64,000 bases of DNA, taken from CAVVYJ01 sp963752495. GTDB lineage: Bacteria; Pseudomonadota; Gammaproteobacteria; Burkholderiales; Methylophilaceae. The position numbers were made by a program, and so were the translations under genes. Where the stretch lies: NCBI GenBank assembly GCA_963752495.1, contig CAVVYJ010000001.1, positions 124,001 through 188,000 on the forward strand, in the 5' to 3' direction. The first letter of the stretch is position 1. Each line of letters begins with the position of its first letter. This document shows, piece by piece, positions 55,228 to 64,000 of this stretch. Under the pieces are notes generated by a model. That model was not told the origin of the DNA, did no database searches, and saw only the letters and a list, made by a program, of their open reading frames with translations.

Positions 55228-55232
55228 TTGGC

Positions 55233-55742
55233 TTATTTTATTTTAGATTTAATCCAATAATCCAAACTCAATCTACCTGCTCCACCAAAGAGTAGCGGCA
55301 AGAACATGACGATATACAACAATGGTAATTTGTAATTGCCAAAGCCGTCATTTTCTTCGTCAATAATACGGTAACCTCTAAATAATTCAGCAAGACTATT
55401 CCAATGCTCTGGCCAGTGCACCGATGCGATTGCAACGATAGTCAGAATAATAAGCGATATTGAGAAAAAGCGTGTAGCCAAACCCAGAACAAGTGCGAAT
55501 GCACCAATAATCTCGAAATAAGTTGCAACCCCCCAGCTGATATCTGGAGGCAACAAATTGAACGGAAACGGAAAAGTCAAATCAGCAAACCAGTTGGTGC
55601 CATGCAACTTCTCAAAACCAGACTCTGCAAACTCCCAAGCCAATAAAGTACGCAAGCTGAGTTGAGGCAACCAGGTGCTAACAATATTGAGTTTCTCCAC
55701 GACGCCGTCATACAAGCTAATTACTGATTTAATTGCAGCCAT
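55233..55742 (-). CDS. DoxX family membrane protein
   Basis: Four-TM protein of the DoxX/DoxD family, 169 residues from ATG 55742. LLAWEFAESGFEKL and FEIIGAFALVLGLATRFF are typical family segments. The frame extends to ATG 55763, but AAGGGA precedes only the second ATG. DoxX proteins are often linked to thiol or respiratory redox stress, but the role here is unknown. It is in the same direction as msrQ-msrP but does not start the operon. Confidence 0.87.
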   Translation of the reverse strand: MAAIKSVISLYDGVVEKLNIVSTWLPQLSLRTLLAWEFAESGFEKLHGTNWFADLTFPFPFNLLPPDISWGVATYFEIIGAFALVLGLATRFFSISLIILTIVAIASVHWPEHWNSLAELFRGYRIIDEENDGFGNYKLPLLYIVMFLPLLFGGAGRLSLDYWIKSKIK

Positions 55743-55806
55743 TATTTTCCCTTTTTTTGTCATTCAATCGTGTCGATTAGTCGTGGGAAAAGTGTATAAC
55801 TTACAT

Positions 55807-56430
55807 TTAATTGCTTTGTGAGCTTAAATTTTCAACGACTTGTAATTTGCTTTTGTATTTATAATAAAACCTAACACCCAACAGAAACGCCAGTGCCGCC
55901 GCATAATAGAAAGGTTCTGTGACATCTTTTTTTACCAACCACCAAAAATGTAACACCCCCAAGATAGCGATTAAATACACCAATTGATGTAATTTTTTCC
56001 AATTGGCTTTAAGACGTCGCATCATCGCGTTATTGGAAGTAACTGCCAATGGAATCGTCAGTATAAAAGCCAAAAAACCAACAATGACATAAGGATGCTT
56101 GATGATATCTTTAACGATATCTGCCCACATAAAAGAGTAATCAAGCCATAGATAAGTTGTGATGTGCAAGCAAGCATAAAAAAACATAAATAGGCCGAGT
56201 AGGCGGCGCAATTGCACTTGCCAGACCTGTCCTGTGAGTAAGCGTATTGGCGTCATGCTTAGTGTAATCAGCAGGATAACAAGCGTCCATGTCCCTGTTG
56301 AGCGCTCAACAAACTCTACAGGATTTGCCCCTAGATCATCGCTAAAGCCAAGCCAGACCAAACGTGCCAGCGGCAGCAACGCGAGTATCCAAACTACGAT
56401 TTTCACGTAAATGATGTGCTCTTTTTTCAT
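55807..56430 (-). CDS. msrQ: MsrQ, heme-binding membrane subunit of methionine sulfoxide reductase
   Basis: Integral b-type heme protein passing electrons from the quinone pool or flavin to MsrP. It has 207 residues with about five or six TM segments. His residues in FYACLHITTYLW, NWKKLHQLVYLI and GVLHFWWLVKK are probable heme ligands. It begins two bases after msrP. Confidence 0.92.
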   Translation of the reverse strand: MKKEHIIYVKIVVWILALLPLARLVWLGFSDDLGANPVEFVERSTGTWTLVILLITLSMTPIRLLTGQVWQVQLRRLLGLFMFFYACLHITTYLWLDYSFMWADIVKDIIKHPYVIVGFLAFILTIPLAVTSNNAMMRRLKANWKKLHQLVYLIAILGVLHFWWLVKKDVTEPFYYAAALAFLLGVRFYYKYKSKLQVVENLSSQSN

Positions 56431-56432
56431 GT

Positions 56433-57504
56433 TTAAAAGTATTTTTTTAAATCTAGGCCAGCATACATCTGCCCTACTTGCTCAGCATAGCCATTAAACA
56501 TTTGCGTTTTAACGCGACCAGCAAATAAGCCGTTGCCAATGCGTTTTTCTGAAGATTGTGTCCAGCGCGGATGATCTACTTCCGGATTAACATTAGCAAA
56601 AAATCCATATTCGCTTGGCCCTGCTTTCATCCAACTCGTCAACGGCATTTTTTCCACAAAACGTATTTTAACTATCGCTTTTGCGCCTTTAAAACCATAC
56701 TTCCAAGGGGCGACCAAGCGCACCGGGGCGCCATTTTGATTTGGCAACAACTCGCCATACATACCTACCGCCAACAAAGCTAGAGGATTATTGGCTTCGT
56801 CCATGCGTAGTCCTTCAATATAGGGCCAATCAAGAACTGGAGAACGCACACCAGGCATCGTTGCAGGATCATTTGCACTAATAAATTCTATATATTTTGC
56901 ATTGCCAGTAGGCTCTGCCCATTTCACCAAAGTTGCTAATGGCAAGCCAATCCATGGAATAACCATAGACCAAGCCTCCACACAGCGCAGGCGATAGATA
57001 CGTTCCTCCAGGGTGCCAAGCTTCACCAAATCATCAATGCTGATGGTTTTAGCTTTTTTTACCTCACCTTCAATGCTGATTGTCCAAGGGCGTGGTCTTG
57101 AAGAGCGTTGCCTCAATTGCGGGATCTGCTTTGCCTGTGCCAAACTCATAATAGTTATTGTAGGTGGTCGCATTTTCATATTTGGTCAGTTTTTCACCTG
57201 CACCATAAGCAGTCTTGGTATATCCGCTAATTTTTTGATGTGGGTTATAGAGTGCGGGTTTTTTATCTGCGGCCGCTGGCAGCGCCTTTTGATTGGCACG
57301 CCCGAGCAAAACCCCATCACCCTTGGTTTCACCCCCAACCACTTGTGCTGCTTTAGCCTTAAAGCTAAGTGCAGCAGCCCCTGCTATCAAACCCGTGCCC
57401 GCAGCTTTAATGAAAGTGCGGCGGTTATCGAAGACCGCTTTTGGCGTGATTTCAGACGACTGGATATTGGCGGGGTTTTGCTTGGATTTACTTGAAATAA
57501 TCAT
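56433..57504 (-). CDS. msrP: MsrP, periplasmic methionine sulfoxide reductase catalytic subunit, frameshifted near 57098
   Basis: Molybdopterin enzyme repairing oxidised methionines in periplasmic proteins. The N-terminus has a twin-arginine signal (NRRTFIKAAG). The frame breaks after GKADPAIEATLFK. Deleting one A near 57098 joins PRPWTISIEGEV in the other frame. RLRCVEAWSMVIPW supplies the Mo-ligating Cys, and MPGVRSPVLDWPYIEGL follows. The restored protein is about 355 residues. The split is probably a sequence error. Confidence 0.9.
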
Positions 57505-57576
57505 TGAGATATCGCCTTGTTAGTTGATGAGCTTTCACTTAGTCGTAGCGACAATCAGAACCTTACAGACAAGTGG

Positions 57577-58494
57577 TTATTTTTCTAGTTTTTCACCAGT
57601 TGTTTCAATCTCGCTTATCAACTCTTTGTCGCCGACGCTTTTTGCAGTGTTGCGCGCGTCTGCCAAATAGATTTTAGCTTTAGTTAAATCGCCGCTTGCC
57701 AACTTGTTTTGTGCTAAGTATAAGTTTGCTTTTGCTTCGTAATAAGTGCCTCCATTCTCTTTAGCAAATTGCAGAAACTTACTTAAAGTTTTCTCAGCTC
57801 CAGAGTAATCTTTCGCTAGTATAAAAATTTTTCCAAGTTCTAGGCTGGCATTCGCGTATTGATCTAGCGTCCCAGATATTCTTTCCATTGACGTACCTTT
57901 TAACTGGTATTCAATCGCGGAATCATACTGGCCAAGCGTTTTATATGTTGCTGCTAGAAGCTCATAATTTTCCGCGCGTTCGTTATCGTTCATCGCTAAC
58001 TTCTCGCCCGCCAAATAGCTTTTCAACGCAGCATTCAGGTCGTTGTTCTGAGTGTGGACTGCACCGATAAAGTTGTGATTGATGCGAGAAAATTTTGTAT
58101 TGTTTTCGTCGACGCAAATCTTCAGACTTTTTTCATAACTGGCGATTGCTTCTGCATTTTTAAGATTTTTTTTATGTAAGTTACCGATAAAAATATAGGC
58201 AATAATACGGTCTAAGCTTTCTTTCGAAAGCTTTTCAGATTGTTCCAGCGCGCTTAGCCCTTCACTGTAATTTCCCTCTGCGCCAAGCGCCCGACCCTTA
58301 CACAAAAAACCTTCGCGGCTGCTTGCATCAGTTTTAAGTATTTCATTCGCAACATTCAGCGCCGTAGCAAAATCACCTTGACTTAGCGCCTGATTACATG
58401 CGGATATTTTATTGGAAAGCGCTTCTGAATTAGCATTAAAACTTAATATAATCAATGATATAAATGAAATAATTAAAGTGTTTTGTAATTTCAC
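57577..58494 (-). CDS. Exported tetratricopeptide repeat protein
   Basis: A 305-residue protein with a signal peptide (residues about 1-23) and then helical repeats over most of its length. TPR-like A/G/Y spacing is visible in ALNVANEILKTDASSREGFL, IASYEKSLKICVDEN and LLAATYKTLGQYDSAIEYQL. It is probably a periplasmic scaffold; partners are unknown. It lies nine bases after ligA in the same direction and may be co-transcribed. Confidence 0.82.
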   Translation of the reverse strand: MKLQNTLIISFISLIILSFNANSEALSNKISACNQALSQGDFATALNVANEILKTDASSREGFLCKGRALGAEGNYSEGLSALEQSEKLSKESLDRIIAYIFIGNLHKKNLKNAEAIASYEKSLKICVDENNTKFSRINHNFIGAVHTQNNDLNAALKSYLAGEKLAMNDNERAENYELLAATYKTLGQYDSAIEYQLKGTSMERISGTLDQYANASLELGKIFILAKDYSGAEKTLSKFLQFAKENGGTYYEAKANLYLAQNKLASGDLTKAKIYLADARNTAKSVGDKELISEIETTGEKLEK

Positions 58495-58502
58495 ATCTGG
58501 CC

Positions 58503-60602
58503 CTAAAATAATGGTTTTTGTATATTGTGACTATCAGACTGGATTGATTCGTCTTTAGTTGCATGAACGCTTGCCGCCAGTAACTGCTTTAGCGCATCCT
58601 CATCAATCACATTTACGCCTAAGCTCTGCGCCTTCTCGAGCTTGCTTCCTGCGTCGCTACCAGCGACAACGAAATCTGTTTTCTTTGAAACACTACCACT
58701 TACCTTGCCACCAGCCGCTTCTATCATGGCTTTGGCATCTTCGCGTGATAAGTTTGGTAATGTGCCAGTTAAAACTAAAGTTTTGCCTTGAAGCGCGCCT
58801 GTAGTTTGCTGTTTGCCCGCATGCTCCGGCCAATTCACACCAAGCACTTGCATAGAATCAATCACTTGACGGTTGTGTGGTTCGCCAAAAAACTGCAAAA
58901 TCGAGTCAGCAACAATCGGCCCGACATCATTCACTTCAAGCAATGCTTCAAGAGGCGCATCCAATAAGGCTCGCAGAGCACCGAAATGTGCACTTAAATC
59001 CTTTGCTGTTGCTTCGCCTACGTTACGAATCCCTAATGCATAAATAAAGCGTGCAAGTGTGGTGTTTTTGCTTTTATTAATCGCATCCACCACATTCTGT
59101 GCAGATTTTTGCGCCATACGCTCCAAACCTGCCAGCGTGTTAACGTCCAGCTTATAAATATCGTCTACCGAATGCACTAAATTTGCCTCAACCAATTGAT
59201 CGACCAGCTTTTCGCCAAGACCTTCAATATCCATCGCGCGCCTTGATGCAAAATGCGTAATGGCTTGTTTGCGTTGCGCAGGGCAAAACAAGCCGCCTGT
59301 GCAGCGCGCCACAGCTTCGTCTGTTGGACGCTCAATGTGCGAGCCGCATTCAGGGCATGTTGCAGGCATGCTAAATGTAATGGCGTTTATGGGGCGCTGA
59401 TCTAAAACCACAGAAACTACTTCTGGAATCACGTCCCCTGCCCTGCGCACTATTACGGTATCGCCAATGCGTATATCTTTGCGACGCATTTCATCTTCGT
59501 TATGCAATGTTGCATTGGTTACCGTAACACCCCCGACAAACACCGCTTTTAAGCGCGCTACGGGCGTAATTGCACCAGTGCGACCCACTTGCACGGTAAT
59601 GTCTTCTACAAGCGTTGTCGCTTCTTCTGCAGGGTATTTGTGTGCAATCGCCCAGCGCGGCGCGCGCGAAACGAAGCCAAGTTCGGTTTGCTGCGCAAAA
59701 TTATTCACTTTGTACACCACGCCATCGATATCAAAATCTAGCTCCGCACGCATTTTGCCTATTTCGGCGTAATAATCACGCAAACCTGTTACACCTTGCC
59801 TGACACTTCTTAAATTACTTACCGGGAAATGCAAACCTTCCAAATACGCCATGGCTGCACTGTGCGATTGAATAAGGGGGATGCCTGCAGCCTCACCCAA
59901 GCCGTATGCATAAAAAAACAGGGATCTTGAGGCTGTTATTTTAGGATCCAGTTGCCGTAAACTGCCCGCAGCAGCATTGCGGGGATTAGCGAACAACTTG
60001 GCACCAGCCTTTTCTTGCGCCATGTTCAGGCGTTCGAAGTCGTGTTTTAGCATAAACACTTCACCGCGAACCTCCAGCAACGTTGGAGGATTGCTTACTG
60101 CAAGTTTGGTAGGAATTGCACGGATAGTACGCAAATTATGTGTTACATTTTCACCCGTGTAACCATCACCACGCGTCGCGCCTTGCACAAACAAACCGTT
60201 TTCGTATGTGAGCGTAATCGCAAGGCCGTCAAATTTCGGCTCAACTGCGTATTCCACGGTTTCCACGCCCAAGCCTTCGCGAATGCGCTTATCAAACGCA
60301 ACCAACTCATCATCACCGAATGCATTATTAAGCGACAGCATGGCCTGCTTGTGTTGCACCGCATCAAAAGTGCCAGAGGGATTACCGCTCACACGTTGCG
60401 TGGGTGAATCGGCGGAAATAAGTGTTGGAAATTGCGTTTCTAGCGCAACAAGCTGACGATACAAGCCATCATACTCGTTGTCGGAAACGGTTGGCGCATC
60501 TAGAACATAGTATTCGTAATCATACTGCGAGATTTTTGCCGTGAGTTCGGCGACTTTTTCTTTAGCTTCTTCTAGGCTGCGCGCAGTCTGGGCGGGCTGC
60601 AT
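58503..60602 (-). CDS. ligA: NAD-dependent DNA ligase
   Basis: Seals nicks using NAD. It has 699 residues: the Ia domain (YDYEYYVLDAPTVSDNEYD), the adenylation lysine in EPKFDGLAI, OB fold, a C4 zinc finger (CPECGSHIE and later Cys), helix-hairpin-helix repeats and a C-terminal BRCT domain (LTGTLPNLSREDAK). A short tail follows the BRCT. It begins four bases after zipA. Confidence 0.96.
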   Translation of the reverse strand: MQPAQTARSLEEAKEKVAELTAKISQYDYEYYVLDAPTVSDNEYDGLYRQLVALETQFPTLISADSPTQRVSGNPSGTFDAVQHKQAMLSLNNAFGDDELVAFDKRIREGLGVETVEYAVEPKFDGLAITLTYENGLFVQGATRGDGYTGENVTHNLRTIRAIPTKLAVSNPPTLLEVRGEVFMLKHDFERLNMAQEKAGAKLFANPRNAAAGSLRQLDPKITASRSLFFYAYGLGEAAGIPLIQSHSAAMAYLEGLHFPVSNLRSVRQGVTGLRDYYAEIGKMRAELDFDIDGVVYKVNNFAQQTELGFVSRAPRWAIAHKYPAEEATTLVEDITVQVGRTGAITPVARLKAVFVGGVTVTNATLHNEDEMRRKDIRIGDTVIVRRAGDVIPEVVSVVLDQRPINAITFSMPATCPECGSHIERPTDEAVARCTGGLFCPAQRKQAITHFASRRAMDIEGLGEKLVDQLVEANLVHSVDDIYKLDVNTLAGLERMAQKSAQNVVDAINKSKNTTLARFIYALGIRNVGEATAKDLSAHFGALRALLDAPLEALLEVNDVGPIVADSILQFFGEPHNRQVIDSMQVLGVNWPEHAGKQQTTGALQGKTLVLTGTLPNLSREDAKAMIEAAGGKVSGSVSKKTDFVVAGSDAGSKLEKAQSLGVNVIDEDALKQLLAASVHATKDESIQSDSHNIQKPLF

Positions 60603-60605
60603 ACA

Positions 60606-61857
60606 TTAATTAAATAAGCGCATACTGCTGGCGCTACCTGGCATCACGCCGCGCGCGACCATTGTGGCATGGATAACTTTGAGTTGTTGGCGTATTTTTT
60701 CAATCTGCAAATCACCCAGCGGTTTTTGATTATCATCCACCATCCGCGCACCCAGGCTATTCGCCATTTTTTGCGCAATCGCAATCATTTGGTTAAACAC
60801 TTGCTCGCAATTGCCCACTTTAGGAATTTCAATCTGAAAAGTTGCGCCCTTCACAACGTTGGTTCGCAAACTATCTGCAGTAAACGGTTGATGATCTGCG
60901 CTGATGAGGACAAATATCGGCGTATCAGCATGACTATTGTCATAAAAGCAGAACTTGCCATCCGCACTCAACTTCATATTGTTTGCTTCAGCAAGGCCCT
61001 TAAACTTGGTGCCGTGTACCGGCGCTTCGCCCTGCACCAAATGTACGCTTACGAGCTGGTCAACCTCAATACAAAACTGATCTAAATCCAGCGCGCGCTG
61101 TGCAGCATCGCCCGAACCCTGCCACTCAACGTGTGCATTAAGCTCCAACCCCATCTCTTCTACAGCAAATTGAAATTTATTTAAAATATGTTTGGAAATT
61201 GGTCCGCCACGGTCGGCGAGCTGAATGCTACAAGCCGCTTGCTTGTATGCCTCTTTCAAAGCGGATTGATTAATCGACATGCCATTTGCCGTCTTTATCT
61301 TGTCCATGCAGCATCATGGGCACACCCATATCATCGGCAATATTGTCAGCAGCGTTTTTTAATACATCTGCACCAATGTTTTTGGTGGCGTATAAAAATG
61401 CGGTTAAATCGATTTGAGGGTGAATATCATCCGGCAAAGGCGATGCAGTAGTGATGCTGTTCGCTGGCGGTGCTTCTATAATTTTCTTGTCCATGGCAGC
61501 TTCACCAGTTTCAAGCTTGTGCAGTGCTTCATTCTGCACAGCATTGGTCGCAACTGCTTCCGGGGCGGCTTCAGGCGCCTTTTCACTTATAGATGGCGTA
61601 TCTACAATTGCTGGCGGGGCTAAGGGCTCGTTTAGCTTCTCAGTAATTCTGATTTTATTCGGGATATCGGCAAGTTCTCTATCGACAAATGCGTCGGTAT
61701 CAATATAGAAATCTTCGGCAAGCACATCTTTTTGCGGCACAATAAACTCATCGGCAATATTATTGCGAAGTTTCTTTTCCTGCATCCAGTTGTACACTAT
61801 AACGCCCGCTATAATTAACGCGCCTAGAGCGATTAGTACAATTTGCAAATCTGACAT
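60606..61857 (-). CDS. zipA: ZipA-like cell division protein, frameshifted near 61275
   Basis: Membrane-anchored FtsZ-binding protein. The 61857 side gives an N-terminal TM helix (LQIVLIALGALIIAGVIVYN), a Pro/Ala/Glu-rich linker and the start of the ZipA C-terminal domain, ending at GKWHVD-stop. Removing one base (a T or the G near 61275) continues into NQSALKEAYKQAACSIQLAD and the rest of the FtsZ-binding domain in the other frame, about 416 residues in total. The smc-zipA-ligA order is the usual betaproteobacterial one and supports the assignment. Confidence 0.87.
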
Positions 61858-61866
61858 AGTCTTATT

Positions 61867-64000
61867 TTACTTCGAAATGTTTATATATGATGCAACATTT
61901 TCTGCTTGCATCTGTACCGCAGCCTCAATATCCACGTCCACAATACGCGAAACGCCAGATTCCTGCATAGTAACACCAATCAGTTGCTGCGCCATTTCCA
62001 TGGTGATTTTGTTATGGCTTACAAACATAAATTGCGTTTTTTCAGCCATTTTTTTAACCATTGCACAAAAACGCTCGGTATTGCTGTCATCTAGCGGTGC
62101 GTCCACCTCGTCCATGAGGCAGAATGGCGCCGGGTTAAGTCTGAATAGTGCAAACACTAACGCCAGCGCAGTCAATGCCTTTTCTCCGCCAGAAAGCAGC
62201 TGGATTGTCGTATTTTTCTTGCCTGGTGGCTGTGCAAACACTTGCAAGCCCGTGTCTAAAATCTCTTCCCCCAGCAACTCAAGTTTTGCCTGCCCGCCGC
62301 CAAACAGTGTTTTGAACAGTTCATCAAAATGCTGATTCGCCGTGTTAAAGGTTTGCATGAGCTTATCGCGTGTTTCGCGGTCTATCTTTTTAATCGCCTC
62401 TTCCAACGTTTCGCTGGCCTGCGTTAAATCCAACATCTGACTATCGAGATAGGATTTTCGTTCCGCTTCTGTCGCCAGCTCCTGAATTGCGGCTAAGTTT
62501 ACTGGGCCAAGCGCTTCAATTTCCTGCTGTAAGGTATTGGTTTTATTTAAAAATGTACTTGTTTTTGCATTGTCGGCAAGGTCTTCTGCCAACTTGTTTT
62601 CATCCAAACCATTTTCTTGCAAACTGGCCTGACACTGTTCAAAATAAAGCCGCGCTTCTTGCTCGCCCAAGCGGCTTTGTTCTAAATTGTCGCGCATCGG
62701 GTGCAATTGCTGCTCATTTTGCATACGAATACGCTCTAACTCTTGCAATTGGTTTTCTTGCCCGGCAAGGTGGTTGCGCGCATCTGCCAATGCTTGCTCA
62801 CGCAACTGCTTAACATTAATCGCCTCGCTTAAATTTGTTTTGAGCGTTTCCATTGGCGTAAGATTAAGCGCCTGCTCTGCCTCGGTTTTGCGCAACAAAA
62901 ACGTTTGTTTTTCTTCACTAATTACATTAATTTTATTATTTATATCATTGATATTATTATTAATTAACTTTAAATTAAATGTCGTTTCTTGGTATGCTTT
63001 TTCTGCATTTAATATTGAATCTCGCAACGCCTGAAATGTGTCCTCTACCAATTGGCTGGTATTTGCATCCGCGTTTTTAGCCATTTCCAGCTTATTGATC
63101 TGTTCTGCAACCTCTCGCAAAGCTGTTTCTTTGGTCGCAATATCTGATTGCAGCTGTATATTGCGGGATTTTGCAGTGGCGATATCGGCCTGCAAGCTTG
63201 TTTCGCGGGCAAGGGAAGCCTGCTGCACCTGCTGTAAGCGAGAAAGTTCCAGCTGTTGCTGATGAAGTAAATTGGTTGCAGATTTAAGTTCAGCATCTGC
63301 TTGTTGTAACTGCTGACGTGTATCTTTTAGCTGATTTTCCGCATTTGCCAAATGACTAGCGGTAGCCTCTAACGAGGATTGTAGCTTGGGAAAGCCCTTT
63401 TGCAGGCTCTCCAGCCGCTGCTGCCGCTCAACAACGCCGTGCAGATTGGAGTTTTCGCCGTGATAAGTGACGCTATGCCGCGTGTACACATCACCTTGTT
63501 GATTCACCAGCTTCTCGCCTAATTCGAGGTTCGAAATAGCTTTTTTAACATCATCGCCAGGACCAAGCAAATACGCGCCTTCTAGCCAATCTTGTAAAAT
63601 CGGCTGCAAATCACTCGGGCAATCATTTACTGCGCTCATTAGTGGTTTTAGGTTTGCATTTATTTTAGCAGTGGTGGATGATGCGCCCGCCAAGCCCAGC
63701 ACCAAAGCGCTTGGTGGGCGATGCGCTAAATTTGCGTTTGCAATCAGCGCGTTGAGTTTTTCGCCTAAAACTGCTTCCAGCGCAACGCTCCAACTCGCAT
63801 CAATCTTGATTTTTTGCCATAGTCGCGCATTGTTTTTAAGGCCGCTGCTCGCAAGCCAATCGCTCAATTTACTTTCTGAATTAAGCGATTGCTGTATTTT
63901 TTGCAGCGATTGAATCTCTGCCTCAGCCTGATTTAATGCGCGTTGCGCCTCGTTCTGCTGATCGCGCAATTGTGTAATTTGCTGTTGCAGTTTTGTTTCG
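61867..64000 (-). CDS. smc: Chromosome partition protein SMC, C-terminal two thirds (5' end outside the window)
   Basis: SMC ATPase that compacts and helps segregate the chromosome. The frame is open to the window end. It holds part of the first coiled coil, the hinge (about 63810-63430 on the minus strand, including WSVALEAVLGEKLNALI), the return coiled coil, and the C-terminal head with signature LSGGEKALTALAL and Walker B CLMDEVDAPLDD. An Asn/Ile-rich stretch in the coil is coded by an unusually AT-rich patch at 62925-62985. The N-terminal Walker A is not in the window. Confidence 0.94.
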   Translation of the reverse strand, partial: ETKLQQQITQLRDQQNEAQRALNQAEAEIQSLQKIQQSLNSESKLSDWLASSGLKNNARLWQKIKIDASWSVALEAVLGEKLNALIANANLAHRPPSALVLGLAGASSTTAKINANLKPLMSAVNDCPSDLQPILQDWLEGAYLLGPGDDVKKAISNLELGEKLVNQQGDVYTRHSVTYHGENSNLHGVVERQQRLESLQKGFPKLQSSLEATASHLANAENQLKDTRQQLQQADAELKSATNLLHQQQLELSRLQQVQQASLARETSLQADIATAKSRNIQLQSDIATKETALREVAEQINKLEMAKNADANTSQLVEDTFQALRDSILNAEKAYQETTFNLKLINNNINDINNKINVISEEKQTFLLRKTEAEQALNLTPMETLKTNLSEAINVKQLREQALADARNHLAGQENQLQELERIRMQNEQQLHPMRDNLEQSRLGEQEARLYFEQCQASLQENGLDENKLAEDLADNAKTSTFLNKTNTLQQEIEALGPVNLAAIQELATEAERKSYLDSQMLDLTQASETLEEAIKKIDRETRDKLMQTFNTANQHFDELFKTLFGGGQAKLELLGEEILDTGLQVFAQPPGKKNTTIQLLSGGEKALTALALVFALFRLNPAPFCLMDEVDAPLDDSNTERFCAMVKKMAEKTQFMFVSHNKITMEMAQQLIGVTMQESGVSRIVDVDIEAAVQMQAENVASYINISK

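Noticed and set aside
1..64000. CRISPR array, insertion sequence, toxin-antitoxin or defence island
   Set aside because: No spaced direct repeats, transposase, or recognisable defence or toxin genes were found. The window is core housekeeping DNA.

Overview
The window reads as a chromosomal core region of a betaproteobacterium, most likely a member of the Methylophilaceae (Methylotenera/Methylophilus type). The basis is the gene content and order: rpsF-priB-rpsR-rplI-dnaB-alr-radA, the hpnCDE squalene genes, glnD-map divergent from rpsB-tsf-pyrH-frr and the envelope operon, maf/yceD-rpmF-plsX-fab, a System I cytochrome c maturation operon, and smc-zipA-ligA. The family assignment is inferred from the proteins as I recognise them, not from a database search. 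By eye GC is in the mid-40s percent and coding density is very high.

Layout. 1-884: the 5' part of a lipase-like alpha/beta hydrolase, minus strand. 885-6570: a plus-strand run of ribosomal protein and replication genes (rpsF, priB, rpsR, rplI, terminator, dnaB, alr, radA). 6567-10052: a minus-strand block with a four-TM holin-fold membrane protein and hpnC-hpnD-hpnE. 10152-12333: a methylthioinosine phosphorylase, def, tRNA-Ser(UGA) preceded by a decayed tRNA-like copy, and two tandem cupins. 12346-15720: glnD and map, minus strand. 15897-30376: the translation/envelope superoperon rpsB, tsf, pyrH, frr, uppS, cdsA, dxr, rseP, bamA, skp, lpxD, fabZ, lpxA, lpxB, rnhB. 30300-30833: a gene-free, AT-rich, CpG-poor stretch unlike its surroundings. 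30834-37160: minus-strand rsmI-like gene, a DUF4139 protein, maf and a two-subunit pyruvate carboxylase. 37278-49026: yceD, rpmF, the fatty acid operon, pabC, mltG, tmk, holB, a PilZ protein, tatD and a metallo-hydrolase. 49083-55227: a small secreted protein and ccmABCDEFGH. 55233-64000: minus-strand DoxX, msrQ, msrP, a TPR protein, ligA, zipA and the C-terminal part of smc.

How it works together: the genes make ribosomes and replication proteins, build phospholipid, lipid A and outer-membrane barrels, make fatty acids, supply squalene for hopanoids, replenish oxaloacetate, mature c-type cytochromes and repair oxidised periplasmic methionine.

The most striking property is not a new system but damage to reading frames. 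glnD, lpxB, rnhB, the DUF4139 gene, the biotin carboxylase gene, msrP and zipA are each broken by one or more single-base shifts, several in genes that should be essential. Nearly all the shifts are repaired by removing one base. They are densest at 29.4-30.0 kb, immediately before the odd non-coding segment. I read this as sequence error, and possibly a chimeric join, rather than biology. I see no phage, insertion sequence, CRISPR array, defence system or unfamiliar multi-gene system in this window.
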